21,179 bases of DNA from JBNKDD01 sp050288085 (GCA_050288085.1 JBNKDD010000073.1:1-21179); one strand, 5' to 3'; shown: positions 6,537 to 14,649, numbered from the stretch's first letter. The notes: generated by a model from the letters alone, not told the origin. Numbers and translations are program-made.

Positions 6537-8045
6537 TTAACTCCAGCCAGCATTAAATTCATCAATGGCTTTCTTCAGGCCCGCCTCAATCTCGTCATCG
6601 AGAACCTGCTTTTCATTCAGGCTCTGGACGAGTCCCGGATGCTGGGCTCCCACATATTGCAGGAAACTAAACTGCCACTCGTGTACCCGTTCAATCGGCA
6701 CATGATCGAGATAGCCGCGGGTTCCTGCGTAGAGTACCATGACCTGGTTCACAACCGGAACCGGTTCATACTGTGGCTGTTTGAGAAGTTCGGTCAGACG
6801 ACGCCCCCGGTCAAGCTGCTCTTGAGTAGATTTATCAAGATCAGAGCCAAATTGGGCAAATGCTGCCAGGTTACGATACTGGGCCATATCGAGGCGGAGG
6901 CCACCAGCCACCTGCCTGATAGCCTTAATCTGCGCATCACCACCCACACGGCTGACCGAGATACCGGTATTAATGGCCGGGCGGATACCGGCATAGAATA
7001 AGTCTGATTCCAGGTAAATCTGCCCATCCGTAATCGAGATAACATTGGTTGGGATATAGGCTGACATGTCACCCAGCAGGGTTTCGATGATCGGTAAGGC
7101 TGTCAGACTCCCCCCACCCCGTTCTTCTGATAGCTGTGCAGCTCGCTCCAGCAAGCGCGAGTGCAGATAAAACACGTCACCGGGGTAAGCCTCACGTCCC
7201 GGAGGACGGCGCATCAACAGGGAAACCTGGCGATATGCCCAGGCATGTTTCGACAGGTCATCATAAACAACCAGCGCATCCCGGCCATTCTCCATAAAGT
7301 ACTCGCCCATTGCACAACCTGCATAAGGCGCGAGAAACTGCAAAGCCGCAGGCTCAGAAGCCGAGGCCACGACCACGATGGTCTTTTCCATCGCCCCGTA
7401 TTTTTCGAGGGTGTTAACAACACGGGCAACTGCCGACCGCTTCTGCCCAATTGCAACGTAGATAGAGATAATATCCTTATCACGCTGATTGATAATGGCA
7501 TCCAGACCGATAGCCGTCTTTCCGGTCTGGCGGTCGCCGATGATCAACTCACGCTGCCCACGCCCAATCGGGACCATCCCGTCAACCGCCACAATACCGG
7601 TTTGAACCGGGCGGAAAACGTTCTGACGCTCGATCACGCCGGGGGCAATTCGTTCGGTTGCATAATACTCGGATGCTTCAATCGGGCCTTTGCCATCGAT
7701 CGGATTACCCAGCGGATCGACAACGCGACCGACCAGGGCATCACCGACCGGCACGGAGGATACACGGCCCAGGCCCTTAACGATACTGCCTTCGGGGATA
7801 TCAGAATAGTTCCCCATGATGGTGACACCAACCTCGTTTTCCTCGAGGTTGAAAGCCACCCCAAGCGTACCATTTACAAACTCAACCAGTTCCTGGCTGC
7901 GCACCCCCTCCAAGCCGGAGACACGTGCAATACCATCACCGACTTCGAGCACCTTCCCAATACTGGTAATGGATGTTGTCGGTTTAAAAAGTTCGATCTG
8001 TGACTTAAGTTGTTCGGCTAAGTCCTTGGAGATATTTGTAGTCAT
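6537..8045 (-). CDS. atpA: F1 ATP synthase subunit alpha
   Basis: The non-catalytic nucleotide-binding subunit of F1. With the ATG at 8045 it has 502 residues, the usual size, starting MTTNISKDLAEQLKSQIELF. That start has GGGAGA 4 bases upstream; a TTG ten codons earlier lacks usable spacing. Motifs in order are the N-terminal beta-barrel (GDGIARVSGLEGV), the P-loop GDRQTGKTA, the segment VVYDDLSKHAWAYRQVSLL, the PTNVISITDGQIYLE region and the arginine-finger segment GISVSRVGGDAQ. It is the first gene of the cluster. atpH (delta), which normally sits directly upstream of atpA, is absent here, as are atpB, atpE and atpF. A promoter and a leader of about 150 bases precede it. Confidence 0.97.
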   Translation of the reverse strand: MTTNISKDLAEQLKSQIELFKPTTSITSIGKVLEVGDGIARVSGLEGVRSQELVEFVNGTLGVAFNLEENEVGVTIMGNYSDIPEGSIVKGLGRVSSVPVGDALVGRVVDPLGNPIDGKGPIEASEYYATERIAPGVIERQNVFRPVQTGIVAVDGMVPIGRGQRELIIGDRQTGKTAIGLDAIINQRDKDIISIYVAIGQKRSAVARVVNTLEKYGAMEKTIVVVASASEPAALQFLAPYAGCAMGEYFMENGRDALVVYDDLSKHAWAYRQVSLLMRRPPGREAYPGDVFYLHSRLLERAAQLSEERGGGSLTALPIIETLLGDMSAYIPTNVISITDGQIYLESDLFYAGIRPAINTGISVSRVGGDAQIKAIRQVAGGLRLDMAQYRNLAAFAQFGSDLDKSTQEQLDRGRRLTELLKQPQYEPVPVVNQVMVLYAGTRGYLDHVPIERVHEWQFSFLQYVGAQHPGLVQSLNEKQVLDDEIEAGLKKAIDEFNAGWS

Positions 8046-8078
8046 CTGGTCTCCCAATTCGTGAGTGAAAGACAAACT

Positions 8079-8117
8079 CCAAAACCCCGACGTAGTAGTT
8101 TTTTACGGGATTTTTGG
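8079..8117 (-). promoter_or_regulatory. Leader hairpin just upstream of the atpA ribosome site
   Basis: In the mRNA sense, CCAAAAATCCCG (8106-8117) can pair with CGGGGTTTTGG (8079-8089), with one bulged A and one U-G pair, around a 16-base A-rich loop. It ends about 27 bases before the ribosome site. No T-run follows. It could stabilise the atp mRNA or tune its translation; the role is inferred. Confidence 0.4.
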
Positions 8118-8169
8118 GCACGGGTCTGCTGAGAGCAGATCAATTATTGGAAGGCAGGTAATACCCTCC

Positions 8170-8181
8170 TGATAATTATCA
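8170..8181. promoter_or_regulatory. 12-bp perfect palindrome downstream of the atpA promoter
   Basis: TGATAATTATCA reads the same on both strands. It falls roughly 11-22 bases downstream of the predicted atpA start point, a classic repressor position. No regulator can be named. Confidence 0.45.
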
Positions 8182-8198
8182 AGATTATTGATATACAA

Positions 8199-8227
8199 AT
8201 TCTATCGAAATCGATTCAGCTTGCCCA
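8199..8227 (-). promoter_or_regulatory. Candidate promoter of the atpAGDC cluster
   Basis: On the minus strand, TGGGCA (8222-8227) and TAGAAT (8199-8204) are separated by exactly 17 bases. The hexamers match consensus at 4 and 5 of 6 positions. It would give a leader of about 147 bases before the atpA ATG. Confidence 0.5.
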
Positions 8228-8253
8228 GTTTTCACGATTTCAGCAATGAAGAA

Positions 8254-8292
8254 GAAACAGACAATCCGCCCCAGGCTAAGATCATCTGTTTC
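8254..8292 (-). terminator. Possible terminator of the DUF11-type gene
   Basis: GAAACAGA (8254-8261) and TCTGTTTC (8285-8292) form an 8-bp stem with a 23-base loop. In the minus direction it is followed by a pyrimidine-rich TTCTTC tail. The large loop and weak tail make this tentative; a stalled or leaky end that lets transcripts enter atpA is possible. Confidence 0.35.
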
Positions 8293-8344
8293 CATTTATT
8301 TATTTTGTAGACCCAGCCACTATGCTCAAACTTGCAAAATCTTA

Positions 8345-10051
8345 TCAACGAGAACTGGCAACGCGTCCAGCAACATACCCGACAATACCGGCAATAATCG
8401 AGTTTACCGAGTCCTGGTCCAGGGCATTCTGTAATCCCAATAGCATGACACTGAACAAGATCGCGATCAGAACCACACCCTCAACAATCTCGCGAACAAG
8501 GCGATTGTGCGCCGTTCGCCCATCTTCGTCAAGGTTTTCGCGTTCAGACTGCGATCCCGGCAGGACGCGGGACGAGACATAGACCAGAGACAGTAACCCA
8601 AATACCAGGAATATGCCGATCAGGACAGATACCACCGCTCCACTTAGGATACCCGCACCCTGGGGAGGTCGCGATTCCGTGATCAGCGAGGCGGTCGGTG
8701 TCAGCTCAAAGTCAGGAGTGGGCATCGGTGCATCAACTGCAACACTGATCTCTCGCGCGGTCGTCCCAGTCTTTTCGGTTGAAAGCGTCGCTAACACACC
8801 AACATTTTCAAGGCCAGGAGCCAACGCTCCAACTGTTGCCTGGAACTTAAAGAAATTCCCGGCTCCAGCTTCCAGCGAGGGAAGCGTCCAGGTAATCGTC
8901 CCGGCCTCCGCATCCAGAACACCGTCTTGCGGAACCGAAGCGACTTCTAACCCGCCCTTTTCAAATTCAACAACCAGTACAACATTTCGAGCTGCTTCTG
9001 TACCAACATTTTCGTATTGGAAGGTAAATTCGACAATGTCGCCGGTATCGGCTAACCCATCACCATCTGCATCTGCAATCAGTTTAGCCACCGGTTGGAT
9101 CGATACGTTTGGCCCCGATACCGGCACGCTGAGTTTGCGCTCATCAAGGGTGGAGGTTGCCGTACGTAAGGTCGTTGGCAGGTCATAAGTGGTAACACCA
9201 GGTGGGAATTCCTCTTTAAACACAACCGTGAGGGCCAGTGTCTGAGGCTCTCCCCCAGCTGGGACCGAACCAATTTGCCAGATCAGTTGACCCTCAATAT
9301 CTTCAGCCTCTTCTGAAGTACTGATAATTGCCTGAGTCAAATCCTCTGGATAGTTAACAATAATAGAGGCATCCTGCGATGGGCCACCGCCGGTATTCTG
9401 GTAGGTGATCGCAAAGCGCACCGCATCACCCGGATCAATCCGTCCGTTTTCGTTGGCGTCAGTGATCAGTTCAAAGGTTTCATCTACTAACCGCAGATTA
9501 GGGCCAAGGACTTCAACCGCTGGGGCCGTCGTCCGGGCCAATTCAACTGTACCGGCCTTTACGACAATAGCAGCCGTCACCTGTGTCCGCCCTGCCGGAA
9601 ACCGCCCGCGCATGGTGGCATCAAAGGTCAGAGTCTCCTCCTGCCCGGCATCAAGCTGGTTGAAGATCCATACAACTTCACCTTCGCCTCCTAAACCGCC
9701 CCCGGAGATATTCGCGACACCACTGACAAATGAAGCATCATATTGAGCGGTCAGGGTTACCGGGCCGGTGGCTTCGCCAGCGTTCAGCAGGCTAATGGAA
9801 TAGACAAGCGTGTCACCCGGATTAACGTTTCCATCGCCATTCAGGTCACCTTCCTCAGCAAAGTCAACGGAAGCCTGAACCTGGAGATCAGGTATGGCGG
9901 TAGCTGTAGCCGTCGATATGGGGGTTGGGGTCGGTTCCTCTTCATCCTGGGCAACCACAACACCCGGGTTCACCATATTCAGGGTTACAAATGTCAACAA
10001 AGCCGCGGCCAGACCAAATATTGGGGCTCGAGGGATTCGTTTTAAGTGCAT
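8345..10051 (-). CDS. Secreted, membrane-anchored DUF11-type protein with three calcium-loop repeats
   Basis: This 568-residue envelope protein has no assignable activity. Residues 1-35 are a signal peptide (basic start, GLAAALLTFVTLNMV core). Residues 36-54 are a Thr/Pro/Ala linker. Three beta-sandwich repeats of the DUF11/CARDB kind follow, each with a dockerin or EF-hand-like loop: DLNGDGNVNPGD (69-80), DANENGRIDPGD (198-209) and DADGDGLADTGD (327-338). The loops are exactly 129 residues apart. A second Pro/Thr-rich linker (about 441-465) leads to a membrane helix (about 469-492), a charged stretch, a second helix (about 521-542) and a possible third (about 548-563). The ATG at 10051 has AGGAGA within a palindrome. 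The stop is a tandem TGA-TAA. It is downstream of proC and may share its transcript. Confidence 0.85.
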   Translation of the reverse strand: MHLKRIPRAPIFGLAAALLTFVTLNMVNPGVVVAQDEEEPTPTPISTATATAIPDLQVQASVDFAEEGDLNGDGNVNPGDTLVYSISLLNAGEATGPVTLTAQYDASFVSGVANISGGGLGGEGEVVWIFNQLDAGQEETLTFDATMRGRFPAGRTQVTAAIVVKAGTVELARTTAPAVEVLGPNLRLVDETFELITDANENGRIDPGDAVRFAITYQNTGGGPSQDASIIVNYPEDLTQAIISTSEEAEDIEGQLIWQIGSVPAGGEPQTLALTVVFKEEFPPGVTTYDLPTTLRTATSTLDERKLSVPVSGPNVSIQPVAKLIADADGDGLADTGDIVEFTFQYENVGTEAARNVVLVVEFEKGGLEVASVPQDGVLDAEAGTITWTLPSLEAGAGNFFKFQATVGALAPGLENVGVLATLSTEKTGTTAREISVAVDAPMPTPDFELTPTASLITESRPPQGAGILSGAVVSVLIGIFLVFGLLSLVYVSSRVLPGSQSERENLDEDGRTAHNRLVREIVEGVVLIAILFSVMLLGLQNALDQDSVNSIIAGIVGYVAGRVASSR

Positions 10052-10059
10052 GGATAACT

Positions 10060-10071
10060 CTCCTATAGGAG
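10060..10071 (-). promoter_or_regulatory. Palindrome containing the ribosome site of the DUF11-type gene
   Basis: CTCCTATAGGAG is a perfect 12-bp palindrome whose 3' half is the Shine-Dalgarno AGGAG of this gene, about 9 bases before the ATG. As RNA, intramolecular pairing would leave almost no loop, so pairing is more plausible as partial hairpin or dimer; as DNA it could be an operator. Confidence 0.45.
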
Positions 10072-10113
10072 CGTATTGAACTCGCTGAACGTCAATTGGA
10101 GAAGCTGCTAAGT

Positions 10114-10134
10114 GGAAATAGCCTTGCTATTTCC
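10114..10134 (-). other. Perfect 9-bp hairpin between proC and the DUF11-type gene
   Basis: GGAAATAGC (10114-10122) and GCTATTTCC (10126-10134) enclose a 3-base loop. No T-run follows on the minus strand, so it is not a standard terminator. A second weaker pairing, CAGTTGGGTC with GGCTCAACTG (10139-10181, with two wobble pairs), lies just after the proC stop. An mRNA processing or 3' protection element between the two genes is possible. Confidence 0.5.
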
Positions 10135-10183
10135 TATCCAGTTGAGCCATTTGATCAAAAATCTTTTGTCTGACCCAACTGAA

Positions 10184-11041
10184 TTATTCATCATCCGGTG
10201 AGCGCCCGGATAACCGTCCGCCAGAGTTATTCGATCCCAGCGCTACAGAACGTCGATAAGCCGCCCAGACCGCCCGCGAGAGCACCGTGCGCAAGCCACC
10301 TTTTTCGAGGTGATAGATTGCCTCGGCGCTGGTCCCACCGGGTGAGGTTACCTCATTCCGCAGTGTAGCGGGGTGTCGAGGAGATTGACGGGCATACTCT
10401 ATCGTGCCCTGCATCGTCTGTAGAACCAGCTTCTCCGCTACCCGCCGGGAAAAGCCCATGTGCACACCGGCATCAATCATGGCTTCCATAAAGAGCAGCA
10501 CGTAGGCCGGGCCGGTTCCACTTAACGCGGTTGCCATATCGAGATAGCTTTCATCTTCGACATGCACCGTTTCGCCCATCGCCCCAAGGATTTGTTGGGC
10601 ATCTTCCAACTGCTCATCCGTGATCTGACCGGTAGCCGTCCAGACCGTAATCCCCATTCCGATCTGGCCGGGGGTATTCGGCATCGCCCGTACAACCGCT
10701 GCATGAGCCAGGCCGTCGGAGATGTTCTTAATCGGAACACCAGCAGCAATTGAGAGCACCAACCCACGGGTACGAATATGGCCGCGAAGCTCCGGCAGGA
10801 CATGCTTCATGACCTGTGGCTTGACCGACAGGATCACTACATCCCGGTCTTGAACAGCCTCTGAGTTATTGGTGGTGATATTGATGTTGTAGCGTTCCTT
10901 GAGGCCCTCTAAGCGCTCCATTAACGGATCAGCCGCAATAAGGCACTCAGGAGTAAGGAGTTCCTGTCGAAGTAATCCCTTGATCATGGCTTCTGCCATG
11001 ACTCCACTACCGATGAAGGCAAGTTGTTTTTCAGTTAGCAT
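10184..11041 (-). CDS. proC: Pyrroline-5-carboxylate reductase
   Basis: Catalyses the last step of proline synthesis, reducing 1-pyrroline-5-carboxylate with NAD(P)H in the cytoplasm. With the ATG at 11041 it has 285 residues, slightly longer than usual. The N-terminal Rossmann motif is AFIGSGVMAEAMIKGLL (about 8-24), followed by VILSVKPQVM and the AAVVRAMPNTPGQIGMG segment. The C-terminal dimerisation and substrate domain has ALSGTGPAYV and EVTSPGGTSAEAI. A short Gly/Ser-rich tail ends the protein. That ATG has a GAGGAAGAG ribosome site; an in-frame GTG 33 bases upstream has none. The SDR gene ends 66 bases upstream on the same strand, so the two are probably co-transcribed. Confidence 0.95.
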   Translation of the reverse strand: MLTEKQLAFIGSGVMAEAMIKGLLRQELLTPECLIAADPLMERLEGLKERYNINITTNNSEAVQDRDVVILSVKPQVMKHVLPELRGHIRTRGLVLSIAAGVPIKNISDGLAHAAVVRAMPNTPGQIGMGITVWTATGQITDEQLEDAQQILGAMGETVHVEDESYLDMATALSGTGPAYVLLFMEAMIDAGVHMGFSRRVAEKLVLQTMQGTIEYARQSPRHPATLRNEVTSPGGTSAEAIYHLEKGGLRTVLSRAVWAAYRRSVALGSNNSGGRLSGRSPDDE

Positions 11042-11107
11042 ATCTCTTCCTCTCCGCAAGCAGGAGTATAGCACGGGCCCGACGAATCGGGAAGCAAACA
11101 GGCGTCG

Positions 11108-12052
11108 TCACCACCTGGCGGTAAACATATAACGCAGTAGTTCAAGTGAATAGTGACGATCCTGCATGTAACGGTCGATCAGACCAATATCAAATGACGA
11201 GGGCCGAAAGTTAAAGTTACGCTCGATGTTCCCCAACTCAGCCGTCTGGCCTGCCGCCAACATTTCGATCCACTGCTGGTTGATCGGCCAGCGTGCAAAT
11301 AATCCATCCATAAACCAGGAACCGGCCTGATGGATCAACAAGGGCAGGCTTACAATGGGGTGTTTACTGCCACAAGCATGCATAACCCGCATAACAATGC
11401 GGCGATAACTGAGCAGTTCCGGCCCACCAACCTGTAAAGTCGCGTCGATTAAGTCGAGGTTTTCAAGCGCCATCGCCAGGCAGCTTACCAGATCTTCCAC
11501 CCACAGCGGTTGAAACATAGTCGCGCCATCGCCGGGTACAAAATACAGCGGGAATGCACGGTTCAGCATGGCGATATGTTCACTAAAATGATCCCCCCGG
11601 CCAAACAACACACTTGACCGGAAGATGGTATAAGCCAGGCCGCTCTGCTTGATGATCTCCTCGATCTCGCCCTTAGCTTTCAGCATAGGGAAAGCTGAAG
11701 CCCGGTCAGCCCCGATACGGCTTACGATGATGATGCGACCTACCCGCGCAGCCCGCGCAGCCTCGACCAATGCCCTGGCAGACGCCACATCGACATCATC
11801 CAACCGGGCATGGCGGCCACGCATATCGGTTCCGATCAGGTGATAGACGGTATGTATCCCATTGAGGGCCGCCACCAGAGAATCTGGATCGGTGATGTCA
11901 CCGATCATAGTATGAAGGGGGACAGAGCGTGGTAGTCTCGAAGTATCCCCACCAGGGCGGAGCAGCACACGCACCTGTAATTTGGCGTCGCCAGCCAATC
12001 GATGGACTAATCGACGGCCTACAAACCCCGCCGCACCTGTAATTAGAATCAT
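11108..12052 (-). CDS. Atypical SDR / NAD(P)-dependent epimerase-like protein (NDUFA9-like)
   Basis: A 314-residue Rossmann-fold protein. MILITGAAGFVGRRLVHRL at the N-terminus is the TGxxGxxG dinucleotide site of extended and atypical short-chain dehydrogenases. GDITDPDSLVAALNGIHTVYHLIG and RIIIVSRIGA follow the same fold. The classical catalytic YxxxK is not obvious: AFPMLKAKGEIEEIIKQSGLAYTIFRSSVLFGRG resembles the NDUFA9-like group, where binding or structural roles are common. The C-terminal part contains LWVEDLVSCLAMAL and VGGPELLSYRRIV, typical of the family. Substrate is unknown. The ATG at 12052 has little ribosome-site homology; a TATAAT about 40 bases upstream (minus strand) is the likely -10. 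It is divergent from fabF and ends with TGA. Confidence 0.8.
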   Translation of the reverse strand: MILITGAAGFVGRRLVHRLAGDAKLQVRVLLRPGGDTSRLPRSVPLHTMIGDITDPDSLVAALNGIHTVYHLIGTDMRGRHARLDDVDVASARALVEAARAARVGRIIIVSRIGADRASAFPMLKAKGEIEEIIKQSGLAYTIFRSSVLFGRGDHFSEHIAMLNRAFPLYFVPGDGATMFQPLWVEDLVSCLAMALENLDLIDATLQVGGPELLSYRRIVMRVMHACGSKHPIVSLPLLIHQAGSWFMDGLFARWPINQQWIEMLAAGQTAELGNIERNFNFRPSSFDIGLIDRYMQDRHYSLELLRYMFTARW

Positions 12053-12092
12053 GGCAAATAATTATCCGGTGAGTAGTGTTAGAGGTGGGCAG

Positions 12093-12098
12093 ATTATA
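12093..12098 (-). promoter_or_regulatory. Possible -10 element for the SDR-proC unit
   Basis: A perfect TATAAT on the minus strand, 40 bases before the SDR start codon. No good -35 is visible at the usual distance, so support is partial. Confidence 0.35.
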
Positions 12099-12200
12099 GC
12101 GCCGATGCCACAAAAGAAAAACTCACCAAGAACGTATCTTTAATGGACAATCGGGTTATACGATGTGAGGAAGCATAAAAAGCGGAAGGAAGATTAAATC

Positions 12201-13463
12201 ATGACAAGACGACGAGTAGTGTTCACCGGGCTTGGCGTTATCAGTCCGGTTGGGCACGATGTTAATACCACCTGGGAAGCTGTACTGGCAGGAAAATCAG
12301 GGATAGGGCCAATTACCCTATTCGACCCCTCTGATCTCAAGACACAGTTTGCGGCTGAAGTAAAAGAATTTGACGCCGAAGCGCTGTTCGGGGCGCGTGA
12401 AGCCCGCCGAATGGATCGCTTCTCTCAGTTTTCACTGACGGCGGCTCAACAGGCGGTTGAAGACAGTGGATTGAATCTCGAACAGGAAGACTTATCACGG
12501 ATTGGGGTCGTGATGGGAAGCGGCATTGGTGGCATTGGGGCGATGCTCGATTCCGCCGAAAAAATGTTTGAAATCGGAAGCAAGGGAGTCAGCCCTCATA
12601 TGGTTCCGATGATGCTGCCCGACACCTCACCGGCCAAGATCGCAATTGCAATGGGGCTGCGCGGGCCAAATATGAGTATCGCTACCGCCTGCGCATCCGG
12701 GAATAATGCCATCGGAGAATCGGCGGAGATGATCCGGCGGGGAGCTGCCGACGTGATGCTTTCTGGTGGCGGCGAAGCCGGGATCAACCGGTTAACCGTA
12801 GCCGGTTTTAATAACATGGGGGCCATCTCCCGCCGAAACGACGATCCGCAAGCCGCATGCCGACCTTTTGACACCGACCGGGATGGATTTGTAATCGGTG
12901 AAGGGTCAGCAGTTCTGGTGCTAGAGAGCGAAGAACATGCCCTTGCCAGGGGCGCTCGCATCTATGGGGAAGTCTTAGGCTACGGCACATCGGCTGACGC
13001 CTATCACATCACCGCCCCGGATGAAAACGGTCTGGGCGCAATACAGGCGATGAAAGCTGCCTTAGCCAATGCCGGATTAACTCCTCAAGATATTGACTAT
13101 ATCAATGCTCACGGCACTTCCACCCAACTCAACGATGTATCCGAGACAAAAGCAATCAAAGCTGTCTTTGGTGAGCATGCCTACCAAGTTCCTGTCAGTT
13201 CCACAAAGAGCATGACCGGACATCTGTTGGGTGCAGCCGGAGCGATTGAGGCCCTGTTCTGCACAAAAGTGGTTGAAACTGGCACTTTGCCACCAACCAT
13301 CAACCATCACACCCCCGATCCCGAATGCGATCTGGACTACGTCCCCAACCAGGCACGCCAACTTGACAGTGTCCGCGCGGCACTGTCGAATTCTTTCGGT
13401 TTCGGTGGGCACAATGCCTGTCTGGTGATAGGACGATATGATAATGGCAACCAGACCAGTTAG
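12201..13463 (+). CDS. fabF: 3-oxoacyl-[acyl-carrier-protein] synthase II
   Basis: Elongates acyl-ACP by condensation with malonyl-ACP in type II fatty acid synthesis. It has 420 residues with the full thiolase fold. The catalytic triad is visible: Cys164 in TACASGNNAIG, His304 in NAHGTSTQLND and His341 in KSMTGHLLGAAGA, with Lys336 also present. These positions nearly coincide with those of E. coli FabF. GSGIGGIGAM and the C-terminal NSFGFGGHNACL are typical. The ATG at 12201 has AAGGAAG upstream. The 3' end overlaps fabH by 26 bases, so translation is probably coupled. No acpP, fabD or fabG is adjacent. It is divergent from the SDR gene. Confidence 0.96.
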   Translation: MTRRRVVFTGLGVISPVGHDVNTTWEAVLAGKSGIGPITLFDPSDLKTQFAAEVKEFDAEALFGAREARRMDRFSQFSLTAAQQAVEDSGLNLEQEDLSRIGVVMGSGIGGIGAMLDSAEKMFEIGSKGVSPHMVPMMLPDTSPAKIAIAMGLRGPNMSIATACASGNNAIGESAEMIRRGAADVMLSGGGEAGINRLTVAGFNNMGAISRRNDDPQAACRPFDTDRDGFVIGEGSAVLVLESEEHALARGARIYGEVLGYGTSADAYHITAPDENGLGAIQAMKAALANAGLTPQDIDYINAHGTSTQLNDVSETKAIKAVFGEHAYQVPVSSTKSMTGHLLGAAGAIEALFCTKVVETGTLPPTINHHTPDPECDLDYVPNQARQLDSVRAALSNSFGFGGHNACLVIGRYDNGNQTS

Positions 13464-14634
13464 AGGAAACGGCGTGTATGCCCATGTGGTTGGCTGGGGA
13501 GTCGAAGTCCCTGAACAAGTCATGACCAACCACGATATTGAGCAGTTGGTAGACACATCAGATAAGTGGATACGCGAACGCACCGGTATTGCAGAGCGAC
13601 GGGTGGCCGGAGAAAAGGAGAATGTTGTCACACTGGGCGTCAAGGCAGCCCGTAAAGCCTTGAACCATGCAGACATCCTACCCGCCGACATCGATATGGT
13701 GATTGTTGCCACTTCGTCATCGAAGTTCATCTTTCCGGCAACGGCCTGCATTATCCAGGACAAACTTGGCGCGACAAAAGCCGGGGCATTCGATATCCAG
13801 GCAGCGTGCAGCGGATTTATCTACGCGCTGGGGCTGGCAAGTGCCCAGATCAAGATCGGGACCATCAAGACGGCCCTGGTCATCGGGACAGAAGTATTGA
13901 GCCGTATCGTAGACTGGCAAGATCGCGGCACATGCATCCTGTTTGGCGATGGAGCGGGCGCATTCGTGTTGCAAGCCCGCGACATCCCCGGTGGTGTGGG
14001 CGAAGTCGTCATGCATTCCGACGGTTCAGGTGGCAAGGTACTCTACGCTAATTCCGGCGTGCGCGAGACATGGAACGGAAATAACGGTTCGCAGACCAGC
14101 ACCTATATGAACGGTCGGGAAGTTTTCCGGTTTGCATCGCGGGTGATGGTTTCGGCTACACAAGAAGTAGTTGCCGAATCCGGGATGACACTGGGCGACA
14201 TCGACATGGTGATTCCCCACCAGGCCAATCTGCGGATCATTCAATCAGCGGCGCGGGGCTTGAAACTGCCGATGGAAAAGTTTGCCATAAACATCGAAAA
14301 ATACGGCAACACATCGGCGGCATCCATTCCCCTGGCCTTAGATGAAGCCGTGAGAGAGGGCAAAATCAAACCCAATGACAAGCTTGTGCTGGTCGGGTTT
14401 GGCGGTGGGTTGACCTGGGGCGCAGCGGTCATCCACTGGCAGGTTGAACCAACTCCAGGCTCTTACATGCGTGAAGCTTTCCGCGAGGTTTGGTACATCT
14501 TTGCGATTGCGCGGTCATTCTTCCGGCGGATGCTGCGGTACGTTGAAGCCCTGTTTGTCGAGCGCAACAAGGATAAAACCAGAACACAACAGAAGGTATC
14601 TCCACCCGACAATCCAGACTCATCGAGTGAATAG
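13438..14634 (+). CDS. fabH: 3-oxoacyl-[acyl-carrier-protein] synthase III with C-terminal extension
   Basis: Starts fatty acid synthesis by condensing acyl-CoA with malonyl-ACP. The triad is Cys124 (QAACSGF), His261 (VIPHQAN) and Asn291 (YGNTSAAS). GWGVEVPEQVMTN near the start and GFGGGLTWGAAVIHW at 320-334 are the family ends. Normal FabH finishes there, but this protein continues for about 64 residues: an aromatic, arginine-rich amphipathic part (SYMREAFREVWYIFAIA, then RSFFRRMLRYVEALFVERN) and a polar tail rich in Pro, Asp and Ser. The start is ATG 13438 or 13444, both within the end of fabF, with AGGA upstream. A strong terminator follows. The extension could be a membrane-surface helix or a partner-docking segment; that is inference. 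Confidence 0.95.
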   Translation: MIMATRPVRGNGVYAHVVGWGVEVPEQVMTNHDIEQLVDTSDKWIRERTGIAERRVAGEKENVVTLGVKAARKALNHADILPADIDMVIVATSSSKFIFPATACIIQDKLGATKAGAFDIQAACSGFIYALGLASAQIKIGTIKTALVIGTEVLSRIVDWQDRGTCILFGDGAGAFVLQARDIPGGVGEVVMHSDGSGGKVLYANSGVRETWNGNNGSQTSTYMNGREVFRFASRVMVSATQEVVAESGMTLGDIDMVIPHQANLRIIQSAARGLKLPMEKFAINIEKYGNTSAASIPLALDEAVREGKIKPNDKLVLVGFGGGLTWGAAVIHWQVEPTPGSYMREAFREVWYIFAIARSFFRRMLRYVEALFVERNKDKTRTQQKVSPPDNPDSSSE

Positions 14635-14649
14635 AAACCTGATTCTGAA

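Larger units (their letters stand above)
8046..8344. other. Intergenic region upstream of atpA
   Basis: This stretch of 299 bases holds no convincing gene. On the minus strand it contains a possible terminator-like hairpin for the DUF11-type gene (8254-8292), the candidate atpA promoter (8199-8227), a 12-bp palindrome (8170-8181), a small perfect hairpin TCTGCT-gag-AGCAGA (8125-8139) and a larger leader stem (8079-8117). Confidence 0.6.

Noticed and set aside
7161..8003. Open frame of 280 codons on the plus strand
   Set aside because: Fully antisense to atpA, which has all family motifs; the translated product has no recognisable domain and no ribosome site.
8246..8434. Small plus-strand frame upstream of atpA, considered as a missing delta or Fo subunit
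   Set aside because: The translated sequence shows no ATP synthase signature and it overlaps the end of the DUF11-type gene.
13077..13763. Open frame of 228 codons on the minus strand
   Set aside because: Antisense to the fabF-fabH junction, both of which are certain genes; the product looks like a frame shadow.
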